Shown piece by piece: positions 1-8,183 of a stretch of 64,000 nt of DNA. Where the stretch lies: NCBI GenBank assembly GCA_963779055.1, contig CAVZWN010000005.1, positions 372,001-436,000 of the forward strand. The letters are read 5' to 3'. The number at the start of each line of letters is the position of its first letter. Position 1 is the stretch's first letter. Source of the stretch: Sulfurimicrobium sp963779055. GTDB taxonomy: Bacteria > Pseudomonadota > Gammaproteobacteria > Burkholderiales > Sulfuricellaceae. A program made the position numbers and the translations under genes. The notes beneath the pieces are model-generated. The model had not been told where the DNA came from. It was given only the letters and a program-made list of their open reading frames with translations, and searched no databases.

Positions 1-46
1 TGCCGCTATTCTGAGAAACCGCTCACCTCTCATTTCGCCGCCCGCT

Positions 47-1453
47 CTAAAGATCAAATTCGTCCTTATAGCCCGGCACTTCCACATGCCAGTTCCAGTT
101 GTCACGAATCATGTCTGCAAAACCAAATGCGACATTCTCTTCGCCATGAACAATAAAGGTGTGGTGCGGCGGCTTTTTGAAATGCCCCAGCCAGGAAAGC
201 AAACCAGCCTGGTCCGCATGGGCGGAAAGGCCGCCGATGGTATAGAGGTCGGCGCGCACCGGAATTTCCTGGCCGAAAATACGCACCGTCTTTGCCCCAT
301 CCACCAGACGCCGGCCCAGTGTGCCGCCCGCCTGGAAGCCGGTGATCAGCACCGTACACTCGGGCCGCCCCAGGTTGTAGCGCAGGTGGTGCTTGATGCG
401 CCCCGCATCGCACATGCCGCTGGCGGAAATAATGATGGCGCCGCCCTTGATATGATTGAGCGCCATTGAATCCTGGACGGTTTCGGTGAACTGGATTCGG
501 GGGACGTTATGCCCGGCCTTCATCCACTGCATCAGACCGCGCGCTTCCGTATCCATGAGCTCGATGTGCCTCATGGTAATTTCCGTGGCGCTGGTGGCCA
601 TGGGTGAATCAACATAGATGTCGAGATCATGCAGACGCCCCTGGCGGGTCAGGTCATAAAGCAGATAAATAATTTCCTGGGTGCGCCCCACCGTGAAGGC
701 CGGAATGATGACATTGCCGCCCTTGCGCTTGAGCGTATCGGTGACGGCATGCACCAGTTCGTCCATGGTCTGGTCCAGGGTCTTGTGCAGACGATTACCA
801 TAAGTGGATTCGATCAGAAGCACATCGGCAGACTCGATAATGGCGGGGTCCTGCAGGATGGGCTGACCGGCATTACCGAGATCGCCGGAAAACACCAGTT
901 TCTGCGCCTGTCCCGCATCGTTCACCCAGACTTCAATGATCGCGGAACCGAGAATATGCCCCGCTTCACGAAAATTGCAGCGTACCGAAACATGAGGCGA
1001 CAGTTCAGTATCGTAGGAAACAGGCTGCAACTGACTGAGACAGGCATCCGCCTCTTCCACGGTGTAAAGCGGTTTTACTTCTGCATCCCTGGCCTTGCGC
1101 GAATTCCGCCCACGGGCATACTGCCCCCACTCGGCCTCCTTTTCCTGAATATGCGCCGAGTCGCGCAACATGATTTGAAGCAGTTCCGCCGTGGCGTGCG
1201 TGGTATAAATCGGCCCGCGGAAACCATCGGCAACGAGACGCGGCAGCATGCCGGAATGGTCGATATGCGCATGGGTAAGCAACACGAAGTCGATCTCGCG
1301 CGGATTGAACTCGAAAGCGGAATAATTCTTGTCACGTGCCTCGCGGCCGCCCTGAAACATGCCGCAGTCAACCAGAAAACGCACGCCTTCGGCTTCAAGC
1401 GCATAACAGGAACCCGTTACCTCGCGGCTGGCGCCATGGAATTGGATTTTCAT
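47..1453 (-). CDS. MBL-fold/beta-CASP metallo-hydrolase (RNA exonuclease-like)
   Basis: Predicted zinc-dependent metallo-beta-lactamase of the beta-CASP group, whose characterised members (YSH1/CPSF-73-like, RNase J relatives) cleave RNA; the cellular substrate here is unknown. The 468-residue protein has the zinc motif THAHIDHSG near residue 60, a second metal cluster around EAGHILGSA (about 163) and SGDLG (about 190), the beta-CASP block ending in SASGMCDAGRI (about 345), and a C-terminal GGLSAHADQ (about 410) followed by VHGEE. Full length for the family. ATG at 1453 is preceded by a CCGGAG sequence. It is the first complete gene of the window, on the same strand as the genes that follow. 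Family call firm, biological role open. Confidence 0.9.
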   Translation of the reverse strand: MKIQFHGASREVTGSCYALEAEGVRFLVDCGMFQGGREARDKNYSAFEFNPREIDFVLLTHAHIDHSGMLPRLVADGFRGPIYTTHATAELLQIMLRDSAHIQEKEAEWGQYARGRNSRKARDAEVKPLYTVEEADACLSQLQPVSYDTELSPHVSVRCNFREAGHILGSAIIEVWVNDAGQAQKLVFSGDLGNAGQPILQDPAIIESADVLLIESTYGNRLHKTLDQTMDELVHAVTDTLKRKGGNVIIPAFTVGRTQEIIYLLYDLTRQGRLHDLDIYVDSPMATSATEITMRHIELMDTEARGLMQWMKAGHNVPRIQFTETVQDSMALNHIKGGAIIISASGMCDAGRIKHHLRYNLGRPECTVLITGFQAGGTLGRRLVDGAKTVRIFGQEIPVRADLYTIGGLSAHADQAGLLSWLGHFKKPPHHTFIVHGEENVAFGFADMIRDNWNWHVEVPGYKDEFDL

Positions 1454-1513
1454 TGCATTGCTCCGGAATTGAGACGAATGCCTTTATTGTAGCCCGGAGC
1501 GCTGAAGAAAAGG

Positions 1514-1882
1514 TCAGATCACGCAGTGACGGAGCTTACCCGCCATGAAATCATCGATAATATCGACCGCTTCCTGGCAGAAGTGACTGCAACTCAGCCC
1601 ATCCGGCGTGCGACTGACGGCGATGCCGCGTGCGAGGGCAGTTTCCAGGTCCACCAGCCCGTTCCTGGCCTCGATCACCAGTTTCAGCATGGGTAGTTTA
1701 TCCAGCACTTCGGCAGGCAGTTCGGTGCCGAGGGTGATGACGATATGGGTGCGCCAGCAATTCTCGCCAATCTGTTCCGGCGTCAGCTGCGGATATTCCT
1801 GCCAGCCGTATTTGGCTGCCTTGAGCAGGGGAAACTGGGCGGCTTCCGGGAAACGCGCATTGTCCAGCACGGTGATATTCAT
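1514..1882 (-). CDS. Stand-alone N-terminal half of a D-2-hydroxyacid dehydrogenase
   Basis: A 122-residue protein resembling the substrate-binding N-terminal part of D-isomer 2-hydroxyacid dehydrogenases: it starts MNITVLDNARF, then has THIVITLGTELPAEVLDKLP and LKLVIEARNGLVDLE, which match the usual 'VITN..L..LP.LKLI....GVDLE' pattern. The family is normally 310-330 residues with an inserted NAD-binding Rossmann domain carrying GxGxxG; none is present here or in the flanking sequence, so catalysis as a dehydrogenase is unlikely. The start at 1882 is preferred over a longer frame from 1951 because the longer one would overlap the DJ-1 gene and has no homologous-looking N-terminus. It lies 10 bp after the DJ-1 stop codon, so the two are probably cotranscribed. 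Could be a degraded remnant or a small binding protein. Confidence 0.7.
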   Translation of the reverse strand: MNITVLDNARFPEAAQFPLLKAAKYGWQEYPQLTPEQIGENCWRTHIVITLGTELPAEVLDKLPMLKLVIEARNGLVDLETALARGIAVSRTPDGLSCSHFCQEAVDIIDDFMAGKLRHCVI

Positions 1883-1892
1883 ATGCGCCTCT

Positions 1893-2453
1893 TCAGTATT
1901 TTCCAGGCCGCTGCAACCCGGCCTCAACCTCGTCACGCCGGACGCGCCCAAGCAGCGTTTCGATCAGCTCAAGAGAAAAATCCATCGCCGTACCGGGGCC
2001 ACGCGAAGTGATTACCTTACCATCCTTCACCACCGGATCGTTGCTGAAAGTGGTGTCAGGCAGATTCATTGCGTCCACGAAGCCCGGATAGCTGGTTGCC
2101 GTCTTATCCTTCAGCAGGCCAGCCTCGGCGAGCACCACCGGGGCAGCGCATATTGCACAGGTGTACTTGCCGTCCTGCGCCATCTTTTGCAACAGGGGAA
2201 TAATGCGCGGATCCTCCTTGAGATTGGTCATGCCCGGCATCCCGCCTGGCAGCACCACCATGTCGAAATTCTCATGCATGGCCACATCCAGTGTGCAGTC
2301 CGGCACCAGCAGCGTACCCCGGCTGGCCTTGACAATGCCCGGCTGCAAGCCCGCAACCACCACATCCACCCCGGCACGGCGCAGCACATCGATGACAGTA
2401 ACGGCTTCGATCTCTTCGCAGCCAGCGGCGAGAGGAATAAGGACTTTGGGCAT
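1893..2453 (-). CDS. DJ-1/PfpI family protein (YajL-like)
   Basis: DJ-1 superfamily protein of 186 residues. Members of the YajL/DJ-1 clade act in oxidative or carbonyl stress, with a reactive cysteine at a nucleophile elbow. The N-terminus MPKVLIPLAAGCEEIEAVT is the classic DJ-1 start with the conserved glutamate (EEIE), and AICAAPVVLAEAG (about residue 100) holds the nucleophilic Cys followed by the Ala-Ala-Pro turn. The ATG at 2453 has GGAG about 8 nt upstream and leaves out 14 residues that do not look like the family. The gene heads a probable two-gene unit with the hydroxyacid-dehydrogenase-like ORF. Whether it acts as chaperone, deglycase-type enzyme or something else cannot be read from sequence. 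Confidence 0.9.
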   Translation of the reverse strand: MPKVLIPLAAGCEEIEAVTVIDVLRRAGVDVVVAGLQPGIVKASRGTLLVPDCTLDVAMHENFDMVVLPGGMPGMTNLKEDPRIIPLLQKMAQDGKYTCAICAAPVVLAEAGLLKDKTATSYPGFVDAMNLPDTTFSNDPVVKDGKVITSRGPGTAMDFSLELIETLLGRVRRDEVEAGLQRPGKY

Positions 2454-2485
2454 GGCTATCTCCAAATGGTCCAGCAAAAAACAGT

Positions 2486-2612
2486 TGAACCGCAAAGGCG
2501 CGAAGGCGCAAAAGAAGAAACCATTAATCTATCTTCCAGCTCACCCACTGGATGAATTCCGGAATGTTTGCTTGATCTTCTACTCTTTGCGTCTCAGCAC
2601 CTTTGCGGTTCA
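2486..2612. repeat. Intergenic inverted repeat with 8-nt periodic arms
   Basis: Arms at 2486-2514 and 2583-2612 are nearly perfect reverse complements. Read on the minus strand, the first arm starts TGAACCGCAAAGGTGC and the second is built of three octamer-like units (TTTGCGCC, TTCGCGCC, TTTGCGGT). The spacer is 68 bp. It lies between yajQ (upstream in transcription) and the DJ-1 gene. It is the period-8 member of the set of periodic-arm palindromes also seen at 4951-5015, 40699-40785, 47941-48012, 52628-52700, 55832-55962 and 58750-58817. Confidence 0.8.
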
Positions 2613-2642
2613 CGAACTACAATTTTATGGTGGATTTGAGCT

Positions 2643-3128
2643 TTAATCCCGGAAATTCTGATATTGCAGCGGGAAGTCCGTAATAGACTTCTTCACCAGC
2701 GCAATCGTGTCCTGCAGAAGATCGCGCTTGGCGCCGGTCACGCGCACCGCATCGCCCTGGATGCTGGCCTGAACCTTGAGCTTGCTGTCCTTGATCAGCT
2801 TGACGATCTTCTTGGCCAGATCGGTTTCCACGCCGGTTTTTACGGTAATGGTCTGCTTGACCTTGTTGCCGCTGATCTTCTCGATCTTGCCCTTGTCCAG
2901 GCAACTCACGTCGATACCGCGCTTGCCGAAAGTCTGGTTCATGATATCGAACACCTGATCCAGCTTGAAATCGTCATCGGCAAACAGAGTCAGCACATAC
3001 TCCGCCTGTTCGACGCGAGAGTCAGAGCCCTTGAAATCAAACCGGCCACTGACGACCTTGTTGGCCTGGTCCACGGCGTTGCGCAATTCCTGCTTGTCTA
3101 CTTCGGAAACGATATCAAATGAAGGCAT
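2643..3128 (-). CDS. yajQ: YajQ family nucleotide-binding protein
   Basis: YajQ family (UPF0234), 161 residues, the normal length. Family members bind nucleotides, and some have been reported as cyclic-di-GMP effectors. Recognised from the start MPSFDIVSEVDKQELRNAV, the GRFDFKGSDSRVE segment (about residues 28-40) and the C-terminal RDLLQDTIALVKK... LPLQYQNFRD-like ending (here FPLQYQNFRD). The ATG at 3128 has AAGGAAG five nt upstream. It sits 24 bp after ppnP on the same strand. Which ligand this copy binds is not visible. Confidence 0.95.
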   Translation of the reverse strand: MPSFDIVSEVDKQELRNAVDQANKVVSGRFDFKGSDSRVEQAEYVLTLFADDDFKLDQVFDIMNQTFGKRGIDVSCLDKGKIEKISGNKVKQTITVKTGVETDLAKKIVKLIKDSKLKVQASIQGDAVRVTGAKRDLLQDTIALVKKSITDFPLQYQNFRD

Positions 3129-3152
3129 TTTTCTTCCTTGGCGTAAGATGAA

Positions 3153-3485
3153 TCAGGCGCAGCAGCTTGATTCCTGAACGAAGTGGCAGACGTAATCCAG
3201 CATTTCCACGGTTTCGATGTCAAAACTGCTGTTGCCCGGCACGCTGAATTGCTCGCCTGCCCGGTAGGTTTTCCATTCACTCTCGCCCTTGAGGCGAACC
3301 TTGCATACGCCAGCGTTGATTTCCATGATTTCCGGCAAACCGGTATTGAATACCAGGCTGGACGGAAAAATCACGCCCACGGATTTTTTTGAGCCATCCG
3401 GAAACTGTACGGTATGTGAAACGCACTTGCCATCAAAATAGACATTGGCTTTTTTGACTACGGATACATTGTCGAACTGCGACAT
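3153..3485 (-). CDS. ppnP: Pyrimidine/purine nucleoside phosphorylase PpnP
   Basis: PpnP (former YaiE/DUF1255) family, a small cupin-fold enzyme that phosphorolyses a broad range of nucleosides to base plus ribose-1-phosphate. At 110 residues it is slightly longer than the usual 94. Family signatures seen are the start MSQFDNVSVVKKANVYFDG, the SHTVQFPDGSKKSVGVIFP block (about 22-40), EIMEINAGVCKVRL and the GEQFSVPGNSSFDIE cupin strand (about 75-90). It carries an unusual Cys-Cys near the C-terminus. The start at 3485 was chosen because the 54-codon extension upstream overlaps the next gene and is not family-like. It lies 1 nt from the small membrane gene upstream, so cotranscription is likely. 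Confidence 0.9.
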   Translation of the reverse strand: MSQFDNVSVVKKANVYFDGKCVSHTVQFPDGSKKSVGVIFPSSLVFNTGLPEIMEINAGVCKVRLKGESEWKTYRAGEQFSVPGNSSFDIETVEMLDYVCHFVQESSCCA

Positions 3486-3486
3486 T

Positions 3487-3699
3487 TCAGATTCCCCATA
3501 TTTTTTGAATGACTGCCTTGGCAATAAAGCCCAGCATCCCGAAGGACAGGACGAAAAACAGCACGAAAGTGCCGGTTTTCCCCGCCTTCGATTTCCATGC
3601 CAGCTCACCGATAATGAATAGCATGTAGAGCATGAAGGCGCCAACACCGAAGGTCAGCCCAAATTCGGAAACCTGTTCTTCAGTCCAGCCACCGAACAT
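3487..3699 (-). CDS. Small inner-membrane protein, DUF2788-like
   Basis: A 70-residue protein with two hydrophobic stretches (about residues 14-34 and 44-62) separated by a basic segment (WKSKAGKTG), so probably a hairpin in the inner membrane. It resembles the DUF2788 group of small beta/gammaproteobacterial membrane proteins; no function is known to me. ATG at 3699. It is placed between argG and ppnP on the same strand with short gaps (14 bp and 1 bp), suggesting one transcript. Confidence 0.7.
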   Translation of the reverse strand: MFGGWTEEQVSEFGLTFGVGAFMLYMLFIIGELAWKSKAGKTGTFVLFFVLSFGMLGFIAKAVIQKIWGI

Positions 3700-3713
3700 G
3701 CCGAAGCCTCCTG

Positions 3714-4931
3714 CTATTTTCGCCCAGCTTTGGCTGCGATGCGCAGGCGCAGGGCGTTCAGCTTGATAAAGCCGCCCGCATCCGCCTGATTGTAGGCGCC
3801 GGCATCGTCTTCAAAGGTCGCGATGGTGGGATCGAACAGCGAGTCAGTCTTGGAGTCGCGGCCCACCACAATGACGTTGCCCTTGTAGAGCTTGACGCGA
3901 ACCCAGCCGTTGACGTTAAGCTGGGTGTGGTCAATCAGCAACTGCAGCGCCTTGCGCTCCGGTGCCCACCAGTAGCCGTTGTAAATCAGGCTGGCGTAGC
4001 GCGGCATCAGGTCGTCCTTGAGATGCGCCACTTCGCGGTCCAGGGTAATGGATTCGATGGCGCGGTGCGCCCTGAGCATGATGGTGCCGCCCGGGGTTTC
4101 ATAACAGCCGCGCGACTTCATGCCGACATAGCGGTTCTCCACCAGGTCAAGCCGGCCGATGCCGTGCTTGCCACCCAGGCGGTTGAGTTCGGCCAGCATT
4201 TCCGCAGGGGAAAATTTCTTGCCATTGAGCGCGACCGGATCACCATTCACATATTCAATATCCAGATATTCGGCTTGATCGGGCGCCTTTTCCGGCGATA
4301 CCGTCCAGCGCCACATATCCTCCTCAGCCTCGGCGGCAGGGTTTTCCAGATGACGGCCTTCGTAGCTGATGTGCAACAGGTTGGCGTCCATGGAGTAAGG
4401 GGAGCCGCCTTGCTTATGCTTCATATCCACCGAAATGCCATGCTGTTCGGCATAGGCCAGCAGCTTTTCACGGGAAAGCAGATCCCATTCGCGCCACGGG
4501 GCGATGATCTTGATATTGGGGTTGAGGGCGTAGGCCCCCAGTTCGAAGCGAACCTGATCATTGCCCTTGCCGGTCGCACCATGAGAGATTGCGACAGCGC
4601 CGGTTTCCTCTGCGATTTCAATCAGGCGCTTGGCGATCAGCGGACGTGCAATCGAAGTGCCCAGCAGGTATTCACCCTCGTAAACCGTATTGGCGCGGAA
4701 CATGGGAAAAACAAAATCCCGCACAAACTCCTCGCGCAGGTCGTCAATATAAATTTCCTTGATGCCAAATTTCTTGGCTTTTTCGCGCGCCGGTTCGAGT
4801 TCCTCTCCCTGCCCCACATCCGCAGTAAAGGTGACGACCTCACACTGGTAGCTGTCCTGCAGCCACTTCAGGATTACCGATGTATCCAGCCCGCCTGAAT
4901 AGGCGAGCACGACTTTGTTGACGTTGCTCAT
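3714..4931 (-). CDS. argG: Argininosuccinate synthase
   Basis: Converts citrulline, aspartate and ATP to argininosuccinate, the penultimate step of arginine synthesis. The protein of 405 residues begins MSNVNKVVLAYSGGLDTS, with the N-type ATP pyrophosphatase P-loop SGGLDTS. Other family blocks are SHGATGKGNDQVRFE (about 115) and YETPGGTIML (about 265). The start at 4931 has GGAGAGAG immediately upstream; the frame reads 15 codons further up but that part is translated from the repeat at 4951-5015 and is not protein-like. It lies downstream of argF, and argD is further upstream on the same strand. Confidence 0.97.
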   Translation of the reverse strand: MSNVNKVVLAYSGGLDTSVILKWLQDSYQCEVVTFTADVGQGEELEPAREKAKKFGIKEIYIDDLREEFVRDFVFPMFRANTVYEGEYLLGTSIARPLIAKRLIEIAEETGAVAISHGATGKGNDQVRFELGAYALNPNIKIIAPWREWDLLSREKLLAYAEQHGISVDMKHKQGGSPYSMDANLLHISYEGRHLENPAAEAEEDMWRWTVSPEKAPDQAEYLDIEYVNGDPVALNGKKFSPAEMLAELNRLGGKHGIGRLDLVENRYVGMKSRGCYETPGGTIMLRAHRAIESITLDREVAHLKDDLMPRYASLIYNGYWWAPERKALQLLIDHTQLNVNGWVRVKLYKGNVIVVGRDSKTDSLFDPTIATFEDDAGAYNQADAGGFIKLNALRLRIAAKAGRK

Positions 4932-4950
4932 TTCTCTCTCCGCAAGGGGA

Positions 4951-5015
4951 GAGGGGTGAGGGGTGAGGCGGATCAATGCGAGGGTTTACCCCTCACGCCT
5001 TACCCCTCACCCCTC
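4951..5015. repeat. Heptamer-armed palindrome between argF and argG
   Basis: Arms 4951-4970 and 4996-5015 match at 19 of 20 positions as reverse complements and consist of the heptamer GAGGGGT repeated. On the transcribed (minus) strand the purine-rich arm comes first and contains the argF stop codon (TGA at 5016-5014). The pyrimidine-rich arm comes second, ending about 20 nt before the argG start. argG still has a clear GGAGAG ribosome-binding site between the second arm and its ATG. One of five heptamer elements at operon junctions in this window. Confidence 0.85.
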
Positions 5016-5934
5016 ACGAATTAATTTTGCCTAAAACCAGGTATTCCATCAGTGCTTTCTGTGCATGCAAACGGTTCTCGGCCTCATCCCACACCACGCT
5101 GTGCGGGCCATCGATCACTTCAGCAGCGACCTCTTCGCCGCGATGGGCAGGCAGGCAGTGCATGAATAACGCATCCCTGGCAGCGATGCGCATCATGTCC
5201 GCATCCACCTGCCAGTCGGCAAAAGCTTTCATGCGTTCAGCGTTTTCCGCCTCGAAACCCATGCTGGTCCACACGTCTGTCGTAACCAGATCCGCGCCAC
5301 GAGCCGCCTCCATGGGGTCGGAGAATTCTTCGTAATGGTCGGTGCCGTACAGGCCGGCGCGCTCCGGCTCGACTTCGTATCCGGGCGGCGTCGAAACATG
5401 GACATTGAAATCCAGAACTTCCGCTGCCTGCAGCCAGGTATTGCAGACGTTGTTCGAGTCGCCGACCCAGGCTACCGTCTTGCCTTTGATCGGGCCACGA
5501 TGTTCAATGAAGGTAAAAATATCGGCTAGAATCTGGCACGGATGATATTCGTTAGTCAGCCCGTTGATCACCGGCACGCGGGAATTCGCCGCAAAACGTT
5601 CGATGATTTCCTGCTCGAAAGTACGGATCATGACCGCATCGCTCATGCGCGAGATCACCTGTGCCGCATCTTCCACCGGCTCGCCGCGCCCCAGCTGGGA
5701 ATCACGGGTATTCAGATAGATAGCGCTACCCCCGAGCTGATGCATGCCAGCCTCGAACGACAGACGGGTGCGCGTACTGGCTTTCTCGAAAATCATCACC
5801 AGAGTGCGATCATGCAACGGGTGATAGGGAACGTATTGCTTGAACTGGGACTTGATCCAGCGCGTGCGCTCGAACAGATATTCGAACTCGGCACTGCTCA
5901 GATCCTTGAACTGCAGAAAGTGTTTGATCTCCAT
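5014..5934 (-). CDS. argF: Ornithine carbamoyltransferase
   Basis: Anabolic ornithine transcarbamylase: ornithine plus carbamoyl phosphate to citrulline. 306 residues, typical length. Shows the carbamoyl-phosphate motif STRTRLSFE (about residue 54), the ornithine-site HPCQILAD (about 130) and the catalytic MHCLPAHRGEE (about 265). ATG at 5934 begins MEIKHFLQFKDLS, as in beta/gammaproteobacterial ArgF. The stop codon falls in the first arm of the heptamer palindrome that separates it from argG; argD lies 42 bp upstream. The carbamoyl phosphate would come from CarAB at 44.7-49.1 kb. Confidence 0.97.
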   Translation of the reverse strand: MEIKHFLQFKDLSSAEFEYLFERTRWIKSQFKQYVPYHPLHDRTLVMIFEKASTRTRLSFEAGMHQLGGSAIYLNTRDSQLGRGEPVEDAAQVISRMSDAVMIRTFEQEIIERFAANSRVPVINGLTNEYHPCQILADIFTFIEHRGPIKGKTVAWVGDSNNVCNTWLQAAEVLDFNVHVSTPPGYEVEPERAGLYGTDHYEEFSDPMEAARGADLVTTDVWTSMGFEAENAERMKAFADWQVDADMMRIAARDALFMHCLPAHRGEEVAAEVIDGPHSVVWDEAENRLHAQKALMEYLVLGKINS

Positions 5935-5976
5935 GATGGGACTGGAGAGTCTCAGGATGATGCCAGCATCGCCCTG

Positions 5977-7149
5977 CTAACCCGCCAGGAACTCCTTGAT
6001 CAGTTTGCTTAACATTTCGATTAGCCGGGATGCTTCATCTTTGCTCATGACCAGCGGCGGCAGCAGACGCACCACGCTATCCGCCGTCACATTGATCAGA
6101 AGACCCTGCTCCAAGGCGCGACGCACCAGTTCGGCACAAGGCCGGTCGAGCTCGATACCGATCATCAGACCGGCGCCACGCACTTCCACAATACCCGTCA
6201 CGCCACTGAGATGCGTTTTCAACCCAGCGCGAATGAACTCGCCCAGTTCAGCAGCATGACCGCACAAATCCTGCTCTTCAACCACAGCCAACGTCTCGAG
6301 TGCCGCGGCACAGGCCAGAGGGTTTCCCCCAAATGTAGAGCCATGATTTCCAGGCTTGAATGTTTCAGCCGCAGCGCCTTTAGCCAGGCACGCACCAACC
6401 GGCATCCCACCCCCCAGACCTTTGGCCAGCGCCATCACATCCGGAACAATGCCCGCCTGCTGAAAGGCAAACCAGGAGCCAGTCCGTGCAATGCCTGTCT
6501 GAATCTCATCCAGCATCAGCAGCCAGCCATGTGTGTCACACAAGCGGCGAAGTTCCTGCAGATAAGTCTGAGCAGGCACCTGAATACCACCCTCACCTTG
6601 CACCGGCTCCACCAGAACGGCAACTATGCTTTTATTATGCTCGGCAATTTGCGCCACGGCAGCGACGTCGTTATAAGGAACTCGCACGAATCCCTTCACC
6701 AGGGGCTCAAAACCCGCCTGAACCTTGCGATTGCCAGTGGCGGTCAAAGTCGCCATGGTGCGTCCGTGGAAACTTTTCTCCATCACGATGATGGTCGGCA
6801 CCTCAATGCCCTTGCTATGACCATACATACGAGCCAGCTTGATTGCAGCTTCATTGGCTTCTGCACCGGAATTACAGATAAACGCCTTATCCATGTCAGC
6901 CAGACGGCACAGACGCTCGGCCAGTTGCTCCTGCCGGGGAATCTGGTACAGATTGGAAGTATGAATCAGTGTATGGGCCTGTTCGCATAATGCCTTTGCC
7001 AGGCGCGGGTGCGCATGCCCCAAAGAATTGACAGCCACTCCGGCCACGGCATCCAGAAACTTTTTGCCGGCATCATCCCACAACCAGACACCTTCACCTC
7101 TGGCAAAGCTGACAGGCTGTCTGGCATACGTATTCATCAAGAAAGACAT
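5977..7149 (-). CDS. argD: Acetylornithine/aspartate aminotransferase family
   Basis: PLP-dependent class III aminotransferase, about 390 residues. Beside argF and argG it most likely performs the acetylornithine transaminase step of arginine synthesis (in many species also N-succinyl-LL-DAP transamination for lysine). Motifs: MNTYARQPVSFARGEG start, NSGAEANEAAIKLAR (about 100), LMLDEIQTG with the PLP-binding Asp (about 210), MALAKGLGGGMPVGA with the Schiff-base Lys (about 240), and STFGGNPLACAAAL (about 270). Start choice: ATG 7149 (AGG-type site weak) or ATG 7137; both are upstream of the conserved region. The reading frame extends to 7185 without support. Confidence 0.93.
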   Translation of the reverse strand: MSFLMNTYARQPVSFARGEGVWLWDDAGKKFLDAVAGVAVNSLGHAHPRLAKALCEQAHTLIHTSNLYQIPRQEQLAERLCRLADMDKAFICNSGAEANEAAIKLARMYGHSKGIEVPTIIVMEKSFHGRTMATLTATGNRKVQAGFEPLVKGFVRVPYNDVAAVAQIAEHNKSIVAVLVEPVQGEGGIQVPAQTYLQELRRLCDTHGWLLMLDEIQTGIARTGSWFAFQQAGIVPDVMALAKGLGGGMPVGACLAKGAAAETFKPGNHGSTFGGNPLACAAALETLAVVEEQDLCGHAAELGEFIRAGLKTHLSGVTGIVEVRGAGLMIGIELDRPCAELVRRALEQGLLINVTADSVVRLLPPLVMSKDEASRLIEMLSKLIKEFLAG

Positions 7150-7376
7150 GGATATAACCTGAAAAATAAATGCACACGGCAGCAAATGCTACGGTGTGCG
7201 TGAGAATATGAAAACAATATATTCAGCTCAAAGCACCAATCCACGCAAGAGATAATTTCTACCCTCTTGCATTCAATGCATGCAAGCCTGCGAAAAACGT
7301 TGCAATAAACTCAACAAATAGTCTTATTAATATATTTTATGCGATACTAGCAAAATTTTGAATCACAGGACGATAC

Positions 7377-7661
7377 ATGACTCCGCCTTCAACCATCATA
7401 ATTCAAGGGGTCACCCTGAATGGCCGGACATTCCGGCCAAGCGACTGGGCCGAACGCCTGTCAGGGGTGATGTCTACCGTCAGTGGCGACCGTCGCATGA
7501 GCTACTCGCCCTACGTTAAACCACTGACTTATGAAGGGATAAAATCTGTCGTGATCGACAAAAGACTACAGGACGTGGATGTGCGTGCATTCGATTTTAT
7601 GCTCAACTTCGCAAGAAGCAACGGATTGCTAGTACTTGAAGATGATCACACCAGCACATAA
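7377..7661 (+). CDS. DUF3579 domain-containing protein
   Basis: A 94-residue protein matching the DUF3579 family, found almost only in betaproteobacteria and of unknown function. Visible features: TIIIQGVTLNGRTFRPSDWAERL at the N-terminus and a central KPLTYEGIKSVVIDKRL segment; soluble, no signal peptide or membrane helix. It is divergent from argD across an AT-rich 230-bp gap, and is followed by a GC-rich hairpin shared with rpsT. The proximity to argD/argF is seen in relatives but says little about function. Confidence 0.85.
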   Translation: MTPPSTIIIQGVTLNGRTFRPSDWAERLSGVMSTVSGDRRMSYSPYVKPLTYEGIKSVVIDKRLQDVDVRAFDFMLNFARSNGLLVLEDDHTST

Positions 7662-7669
7662 ACCATAGA

Positions 7670-7691
7670 GCCGGGCGAATGACCGCCCGGC
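7670..7691. terminator. Hairpin between convergent DUF3579 gene and rpsT
   Basis: Perfect 8-bp stem GCCGGGCG/CGCCCGGC with a 6-nt loop, placed between two converging genes. There is no long T run on either strand, so it may be a weak bidirectional terminator or simply a 3'-end-stabilising structure. Confidence 0.5.
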
Positions 7692-7700
7692 CGGCCAAAA

Positions 7701-7967
7701 TCAGGCGGCCATTACTTTAATCGCGCCAGACAGGCGACTCTTGTGCCGCGCAGCTTTATTCTTATGAATGATATTCTTGTCTGCGATGCTATCAATGACA
7801 GCAACAGATTCCTGATAAATGGACTGAGCCGCGGCCTTATCGCCAGCCTCAATCGACTTGATTACTTTCTTGATTGCCGTGCGCAGGGTAGAACGCAGGC
7901 TGGCATTGTGCATGCGTTGCTTGTCGTTCTGACGTGCGCGCTTTCTAGCTTGGGCACTGTTTGCCAT
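7701..7967 (-). CDS. rpsT: 30S ribosomal protein S20
   Basis: Ribosomal protein S20, which binds 16S rRNA in the 30S body. 88 residues, lysine/arginine rich: MANSAQARKRARQNDKQRMHN start, then SLRSTLRTAIKKVIKSIEAGD and a C-terminal HKNKAARHKSRLSGAIKVM, all characteristic. AAGGAG lies 7 nt before the ATG at 7967. Monocistronic, with its own promoter at 8010-8038. Confidence 0.98.
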   Translation of the reverse strand: MANSAQARKRARQNDKQRMHNASLRSTLRTAIKKVIKSIEAGDKAAAQSIYQESVAVIDSIADKNIIHKNKAARHKSRLSGAIKVMAA

Positions 7968-8009
7968 GAAAACTCCTTAAAACTCGTTTTGGGGTAGATA
8001 AAACGCGCA

Positions 8010-8038
8010 ATAATACTTCTGTTTTGCGCCAGAAGCAA
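8010..8038 (-). promoter_or_regulatory. Sigma-70 promoter for rpsT
   Basis: On the minus strand TTGCTT, a 17-nt spacer, then TATTAT, placing transcription start about 35 nt before the rpsT ATG. Good match to the housekeeping consensus and correct spacing. Confidence 0.6.
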
Positions 8039-8183
8039 GAACAGAACGCCCCAGAGAGGGGCACGGCCCATAGTTCAGCTATGGCAAAAACAGCCACAAA
8101 CCGGTAAGATGCTTGCCTTCGGAACGTTTGTAGAGCAGGTGAATGCACCGGCCTTGAAAGCCAGTGCAGATGCAATAATTGAC

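Noticed and set aside
629..1492. Long plus-strand frame across the beta-CASP gene
   Set aside because: Antisense of a clear family member; no domain of its own.
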